From Candidatus Calidifonticultor daggyaiensis (lineage in GTDB: Bacteria > Actinomycetota > Humimicrobiia > Humimicrobiales > Humimicrobiaceae): a stretch of 10,753 nt of DNA. Below are positions 7,104 through 10,753 of this stretch, piece by piece. The notes under the pieces were generated by a model, which worked only from the letters and a program-made list of their open reading frames with translations, did no database searches and was not told where the DNA came from. A program made the position numbers and the translations under genes. The DNA lies in assembly GCA_015661035.1 (NCBI GenBank), contig JACVJA010000019.1:1-10753 (forward strand), read 5' to 3'. Positions within the stretch are counted from its first letter, which is position 1, and the number at the start of each line of letters is the position of its first letter.

Positions 7104-9728
7104 TTATTTTCCGCAGCACTTTTTGTATTTCTTGCCACTTCCACAAGGACACGGGTCGTTTCTTCCAATTTTTTCAACATGAATAGGCTCTCTTTTAGAT
7201 GATTTTTGAGAATCACTACCAGAATTACTATATACAACATCAGATGGTCCGCTTGCAATTACATTTTTAATATTTTTTAAAGAGGGTTTAAGAGATGAGG
7301 CGGGCTGAGCACTTTCAAAACCTTTTGCATCTTCACTATATTCATTAAAATCTTCATTTTGCTTAATTACAACTTTTGCATTAAATAAAAGCTTAACTGT
7401 ATCAACTTTAATCTCTTCCATCATGCTTTTAAACAAGTTGTAAGCTTCATGCTTATATTCAACAAGCGGATCTCTCTGACCATAAGCTCTTAAACCAATA
7501 CCTTCTTTTAAGTAATCCATCTCCAGCAAATGTTCGCGCCATCTATTATCTATTACACTTAGAAGAACTATTTTTTCAAGTCTTCTTAATATTTCACTTG
7601 TTAATTCTTTTTCTCGTTCTTGATAAGCTTTTAATGCTTCATCAGTTAAAATTTGCTTTAAATCACTAACCTTAAATCTTTCGTTTTTTAAATTTTGCTT
7701 TAAAATATTACTTTCAAATAGATTCTTACCAATCATTGAATTAATAAAACTTGAAAGCTCCTGAATATTCCACTCTTCAACAAAAGAATTAGGATTAACA
7801 TAAAGGTCTACCACACTATCAATCGCACTTTTAATCGTTTCAAGCACTGTTTCTTTTATATTTTCTTCTTTTAATACTTGCTGTCGCTTTTTATAAATAA
7901 CTTCTCTTTGTTTGTTCATTACATCGTCATATTCAAGGACATGTTTTCTTATCTCAAAATTTCTTGATTCAACTTGACGCTGTGCATTCTCAATAGATTT
8001 TGTAATCATTGGATGAACAATAGGCATATTTTCAGGAAAGTTAAACCTTTCCATAACCCATTTAATTCTTTCAGATCCAAAAAGTCTTAGTAAGTCATCT
8101 TCCAGGCTTAAGTAGAACTGGCTGGAACCAGGATCACCCTGTCTTCCGCTACGGCCTCTAAGCTGATTGTCAATTCTTCTTGACTCATGCCTTTCAGTGC
8201 CAAGTACATGAAGTCCGCCAAGTTCTACCACACCTTCACCTAAAACAATATCTGTTCCTCTACCAGCCATATTTGTAGCAATTGTAACTGCATTTTTTTG
8301 ACCTGCTAACGCAATTATCTCTGCCTCTTTTTCATGATACTTTGCATTCAAAACTTGATGTGGGATCCCGCGTCTTTTTAGCATCGAACTTAATCTTTCA
8401 GATTTTTCAATTGATATCGTTCCAACTAGAACTGGCTGGCCTTTTTGGTATCTTGAAATAATGTCTTCAACTATTGCATTAAATTTAACTTCTTCATTTT
8501 TATAAATAACATCAGGCAGATCTTGCCTAATCATTGGTTTATTAGTAGGAATTACAACCGTTTCAAGTTTATAAATATGCCTAAATTCTTCAGCTTCAGT
8601 TAAAGCAGTACCAGTCATACCAGCAAGTTTTTCATATAATCTAAAATAATTTTGAATAGTAATGGTAGCCAAAGTCTGATTTTCTTCTTTTATTTTAACG
8701 TGCTCTTTTGCTTCAATTGCCTGATGAAGTCCTTCGCTATATCTTCTGCCAAACATTAGTCTTCCTGTAAACTCATCAACAATAATAACTTCACCATCTT
8801 TAACCATATAATCAACATCACGTTTAAATAAATTATAAGCCTTTAAAGATTGATTTAAGCAATGAATATATAAATAATTTCTTGGGTCATAAAGATTATC
8901 AACTCCTATCATTTTCTCAACTTTTGCAACACCTTCTTCAGTGACAGCTATAGTTCTTGCTTTTTCATCAACTTCATAATCAACATCTCTAATTAATCGA
9001 GGAGCAATTGAAGCAAATTTTTTATAAAGTTCTGTAGTCTCATAAGCAATCCCTGAAATAATTAAAGGAGTTCTTGCCTCATCAATCAAAATACTGTCAA
9101 CTTCATCAACAATTGCATAATAATGACCTGTTTGAACAATCTCATCAATACTTAAAGCCATATTGTCTCTTAAATAATCAAAACCAAACTCATTGTTTGT
9201 TCCATAAATAACATCACAGCTATATGCAACTTTTTTTTCAGCAATACTCTGACCATGAGCAAGCAAACCAACGCTGACGCCTAAAAGATTGTATACAGGG
9301 CCCATCCATTGGCTGTCTCTTTTTGCCAAGTAATCATTCACTGTTACAACATGGGAAGGCTTACCAGTAAAAGAATTTAGATAAATTGGTAAAGTGGCAA
9401 CCAAAGTTTTGCCTTCACCAGTCTTCATTTCTGCAATTTTACCTTCATGCAATACTACTCCACCCATTATCTGCACATCAAAATGCCTCATATTAATTGT
9501 TCTCTTTGCAGCTTCTCTGCATACTGCAAAAGCCTCAACAAGCAAATTATCAAGGTTTTTTTCAGCCTGATATCTTTTTTTAAACTCTAAAGTTTTTGCA
9601 GATAATTGGGCATTTGTTAACTTTGAAATTGAGGGCTCTAAGTTATTAACCTCCCTTACAATTTCTTCATATTTTTTTAACTGTCTTCCAGACCCTGCTT
9701 TAAGCAAGCTTCCAAGCAAATTTACCAT
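7104..9728 (-). CDS. secA: Preprotein translocase ATPase SecA
   Basis: Motor ATPase that binds preproteins and pushes them through SecYEG using ATP. The 874-residue product lies within the family range. Motifs in order are Walker A MKTGEGKT (101-108), [15 protein letters not shown] (175-189), Walker B VDEVDS (207-212) with [11 protein letters not shown], the second-nucleotide-domain motif [10 protein letters not shown], and [20 protein letters not shown] followed by [11 protein letters not shown] low-complexity Ser-rich linker near 815-855 leads to a C-terminal zinc-binding SEC-C tail, [17 protein letters not shown], which binds SecB or ribosomes in known SecA proteins. AAGGTG stands 7 bases before the ATG. 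It sits between hpf (42 bases upstream) and prfB (20 bases downstream). No secB is visible. Identification is certain. Confidence 0.99.
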   Translation of the reverse strand: MVNLLGSLLKAGSGRQLKKYEEIVREVNNLEPSISKLTNAQLSAKTLEFKKRYQAEKNLDNLLVEAFAVCREAAKRTINMRHFDVQIMGGVVLHEGKIAEMKTGEGKTLVATLPIYLNSFTGKPSHVVTVNDYLAKRDSQWMGPVYNLLGVSVGLLAHGQSIAEKKVAYSCDVIYGTNNEFGFDYLRDNMALSIDEIVQTGHYYAIVDEVDSILIDEARTPLIISGIAYETTELYKKFASIAPRLIRDVDYEVDEKARTIAVTEEGVAKVEKMIGVDNLYDPRNYLYIHCLNQSLKAYNLFKRDVDYMVKDGEVIIVDEFTGRLMFGRRYSEGLHQAIEAKEHVKIKEENQTLATITIQNYFRLYEKLAGMTGTALTEAEEFRHIYKLETVVIPTNKPMIRQDLPDVIYKNEEVKFNAIVEDIISRYQKGQPVLVGTISIEKSERLSSMLKRRGIPHQVLNAKYHEKEAEIIALAGQKNAVTIATNMAGRGTDIVLGEGVVELGGLHVLGTERHESRRIDNQLRGRSGRQGDPGSSQFYLSLEDDLLRLFGSERIKWVMERFNFPENMPIVHPMITKSIENAQRQVESRNFEIRKHVLEYDDVMNKQREVIYKKRQQVLKEENIKETVLETIKSAIDSVVDLYVNPNSFVEEWNIQELSSFINSMIGKNLFESNILKQNLKNERFKVSDLKQILTDEALKAYQEREKELTSEILRRLEKIVLLSVIDNRWREHLLEMDYLKEGIGLRAYGQRDPLVEYKHEAYNLFKSMMEEIKVDTVKLLFNAKVVIKQNEDFNEYSEDAKGFESAQPASSLKPSLKNIKNVIASGPSDVVYSNSGSDSQKSSKREPIHVEKIGRNDPCPCGSGKKYKKCCGK

Positions 9729-9757
9729 TTAAATCACCTTAAAAGAGACCACTTATT

Positions 9758-9782
9758 TTATATATTTGGCTTATATATTTGG
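9758..9782. repeat. 12-bp tandem duplication spanning the hpf stop codon
   Basis: Plus-strand TTATATATTTGG occurs at 9758-9769 and again at 9771-9782, separated by one C. The second copy encodes the last three residues (Pro-Asn-Ile) and the stop of hpf. The first copy lies just after the stop in the spacer before secA and repeats the same codons and TAA in another frame. It looks like a small slippage duplication. It does not change the HPF product. Confidence 0.8.
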
Positions 9783-10331
9783 TTCAATTAAACCATAATT
9801 TTTATCTTTTCTTTTATAAACTACAGCGGTTTTTCCACTTTCAGAGTTTATAAAAACAAAAAAGTCATGCCCTAAAAGCTCCATTTGCATGACTGCTTCT
9901 TCAGGCGTAGTTGGTTTTATTGTAAAGCTTTTAACTTTTACTATTTGATTTTTTATTTCTTCCTCAATATTTTTTATTCCAATACCTCTGTTTATAGAAC
10001 GTGCTGCATTATTATTGTTTTTCCTAGATTTTTGTATAAGCTTATTTCTATATCTTTTTATTTGTCTTTCAATTTTATCAGATACTTTATCTATTGCTTC
10101 AAACATATCAGTTCCTTGACCTTTTGAACGGATAATTTCTCCGGGGGTAAAGACTGTAACTTCAATTATATTGTCAAGTGTGATTTTAGGGTTTTTCTCA
10201 AGTATTAGCTCCACTTCAATCTTTACAATCTTTTCAAAAAACTTTTCAAGCTTATCTTTAATTTTCTTTTCTATTCTCTGCTTTACATCTTCTTTTACTT
10301 CAAAGTTTCTAGCCTTAATAATAAACTCCAT
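9771..10331 (-). CDS. hpf: Long-form ribosome hibernation promoting factor
   Basis: Binds the small ribosomal subunit near the decoding centre and, in its long form, pairs two ribosomes into inactive 100S dimers in stationary phase or starvation. The 186-residue product has an N-terminal S30AE/RaiA-type domain (about 1-95) with IEVELILEKNPK and DMFEAIDKVSDKIERQIKRYRNKL. A basic, Asn-rich linker follows (about 96-130). The C-terminal dimerisation domain (about 135-186) carries KPTTPEEAVMQMELLGHDFF and VVYKRKDKNYGLIEP. This two-domain form separates it from short HPF and YfiA. AAAGG lies 6 bases before the ATG. It heads the hpf-secA-prfB run after a 328-base spacer, so it is probably the first gene of the operon. 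Confidence 0.97.
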   Translation of the reverse strand: MEFIIKARNFEVKEDVKQRIEKKIKDKLEKFFEKIVKIEVELILEKNPKITLDNIIEVTVFTPGEIIRSKGQGTDMFEAIDKVSDKIERQIKRYRNKLIQKSRKNNNNAARSINRGIGIKNIEEEIKNQIVKVKSFTIKPTTPEEAVMQMELLGHDFFVFINSESGKTAVVYKRKDKNYGLIEPNI

Positions 10332-10402
10332 TCAAATCCTTTCTTTTTACTTTTACTTTTACAATTTTTATTTTATTTTTATTTACTAACTTTTTGTTTT
10401 CC

Positions 10403-10437
10403 TTTTTTATTAATCTAAAGTATTTTTTTATTAATCT
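10403..10437. repeat. 14-bp direct repeat, 21-bp period, in the hpf leader
   Basis: On the minus strand AGATTAATAAAAAA occurs at 10437-10424 and again at 10416-10403, separated by A TACTTT. The copies are two helical turns apart and lie about 70 to 105 bases upstream of the hpf start. An AGAAGATTAAT string identical to that at the first copy also spans the csp stop codon. Being A-rich, it may be a binding site or simple slippage. Confidence 0.5.
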
Positions 10438-10505
10438 TCTAACCCTATTTATTTACTTTTAATAAAATTAAAATCATATTATCAACCTACAATCATATGT
10501 TATTG

Positions 10506-10548
10506 ATTATACAACTAATTATAATGCTATTATATCTTAATATCTTAA
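10506..10548 (-). promoter_or_regulatory. Candidate promoter region for hpf-secA-prfB
   Basis: Three perfect TATAAT hexamers on the minus strand lie at 10534-10529, 10523-10518 and 10511-10506, about 175 to 200 bases before the hpf start. Just upstream is a tandem TTAAGATA TTAAGATA (10548-10533). No good TTGACA partner is found at 16-18 bases; TTAAGA occurs only at 19-base spacing. In such AT-rich DNA the hexamers could be chance, so this is a weak call. Confidence 0.25.
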
Positions 10549-10659
10549 CATTTTCTTAAAGGTATAATTATATATTATTAACCCTTTATAAGGCTTACAT
10601 TGTTTTGTAAATATTATGCATTAAGTGATCATTATATATCATTAATATAATTAATATCA

Positions 10660-10753
10660 TTAATCTTCTACTATTATTATATTTCCAGCTTCCTCTCCTC
10701 GTTCCCCTTTAATAATATTAAATTTTACTTTTTGCCCTTTTTTTAATGTCTTA
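10660..10753 (-). CDS. Cold-shock domain protein, C-terminal fragment cut by the window edge
   Basis: Thirty codons and a TAA at 10660-10662 are visible, and the gene continues past the right edge. The peptide begins KTLKKGQKVKFNI and continues KGERGEEAGNIIIVED. This matches the end of small cold-shock proteins, where a KxLxxGQxVxF strand is followed by a GxRGxxAxN loop and last strand. Such proteins are single-stranded nucleic-acid chaperones that melt RNA structure. The RNP1 and RNP2 motifs would be outside the window. The frame stays open to the edge and the match covers its whole length. Whether it belongs to the following operon is unclear given the 328-base gap. Confidence 0.85.
   Translation of the reverse strand, partial: KTLKKGQKVKFNIIKGERGEEAGNIIIVED

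Larger units (their letters stand above)
10332..10659. other. Gene-free AT-rich spacer between csp and hpf
   Basis: No open frame of useful length exists on either strand; minus-strand ATGs open at most about ten codons. No tRNA-like or GC-rich hairpin structure is seen, and no intrinsic terminator for the cold-shock gene can be called. The spacer most likely contains the csp 3' end plus the promoter and leader of hpf. It has a cluster of TATAAT hexamers (10506-10534), an 8-bp tandem repeat and a 14-bp direct repeat. Near the csp stop, TAATGAT recurs three times on the minus strand (from 10662, 10644 and 10634). Confidence 0.6.

Noticed and set aside
6991..7182. 63-codon plus-strand frame opposite the prfB start and secA end
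   Set aside because: It lies antisense to the well-supported RF2 first part and SecA zinc tail, has no clear ribosome binding site, and its peptide is Phe/Leu-rich as expected from the complement of Lys-rich coding sequence.
7052..7258. 68-codon minus-strand frame overlapping the secA 3' end and prfB 5' end
   Set aside because: It is an alternate frame of SecA's conserved zinc tail and ends inside prfB; there is no independent support.
9885..10389. Two plus-strand frames of 80 and 72 codons opposite hpf
   Set aside because: Both are Phe/Tyr/Ile/Ser-rich reverse complements of the Lys-rich HPF coding region and have no family resemblance.
10576..10612. TTTACA plus TATAAA on the minus strand as a promoter, and the small CCTT-ATA-AAGG hairpin as a csp terminator
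   Set aside because: The boxes are only 15 bases apart, and the 4-bp stem is too weak and not followed by a T run.
1..10753. Hidden mobile element, CRISPR array, toxin-antitoxin or phage island
   Set aside because: Coding sequence fills nearly the whole window with recognisable housekeeping genes. The repeats seen are short, A/T-only or nearly so, and not arranged as arrays or terminal inverted repeats.

Overview
The window is a single-stranded run of housekeeping genes, all on the minus strand, from a very AT-rich bacterium (roughly 30% G+C judged by eye, not counted). I see no tRNA or rRNA, mobile element, CRISPR array, phage gene or plausible plus-strand gene. The order hpf-secA-prfB-ftsE-ftsX-M23 hydrolase-S41 protease is best known from Firmicutes. 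The AT-richness and the long form of HPF fit that, but AT-rich diderm lineages cannot be excluded, so I do not assign a phylum.

In the direction of transcription (right to left): the C-terminal end of a cold-shock protein lies at the right edge (10660-10753). A gene-free, AT-rich spacer of 328 bases follows and probably holds the promoter of the next operon. Then come the long-form hibernation promoting factor (9771-10331), SecA (7104-9728) and peptide chain release factor 2 (5898-7083). prfB carries an intact programmed +1 frameshift (CTT TGA C preceded by a Shine-Dalgarno-like AAGGAG). Its first part has therefore to be joined across two frames: the true gene starts at 7083 rather than at the in-frame TTG near 6791, and encodes about 394 residues.

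ftsE and ftsX follow (5196-5876, 4282-5193). Next are a membrane-anchored coiled-coil protein with a complete LytM/M23 peptidase domain (2968-4194) and an S41 PDZ protease (1552-2865). Together these form a divisome-coupled cell-wall hydrolysis module: FtsEX as ATP-driven switch, the M23 protein as its extracytoplasmic partner, and the S41 protease as a possible turnover factor. The last two genes are smpB (1067-1549), encoding the tmRNA partner in ribosome rescue, and panB (139-999), the first committed step of pantothenate synthesis. Spacings of 2 to 102 bases suggest one long transcription unit, perhaps with internal promoters in the three longest AT-rich gaps (before the M23 gene, before the S41 gene and before panB).

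The region is mostly conventional. I found no convincing undescribed system. The points most worth a second look are the long N-terminal extension of RF2 ahead of its frameshift, the catalytically complete M23 partner of FtsEX next to an S41 protease, and helically phased AT-rich direct repeats in two intergenic gaps.
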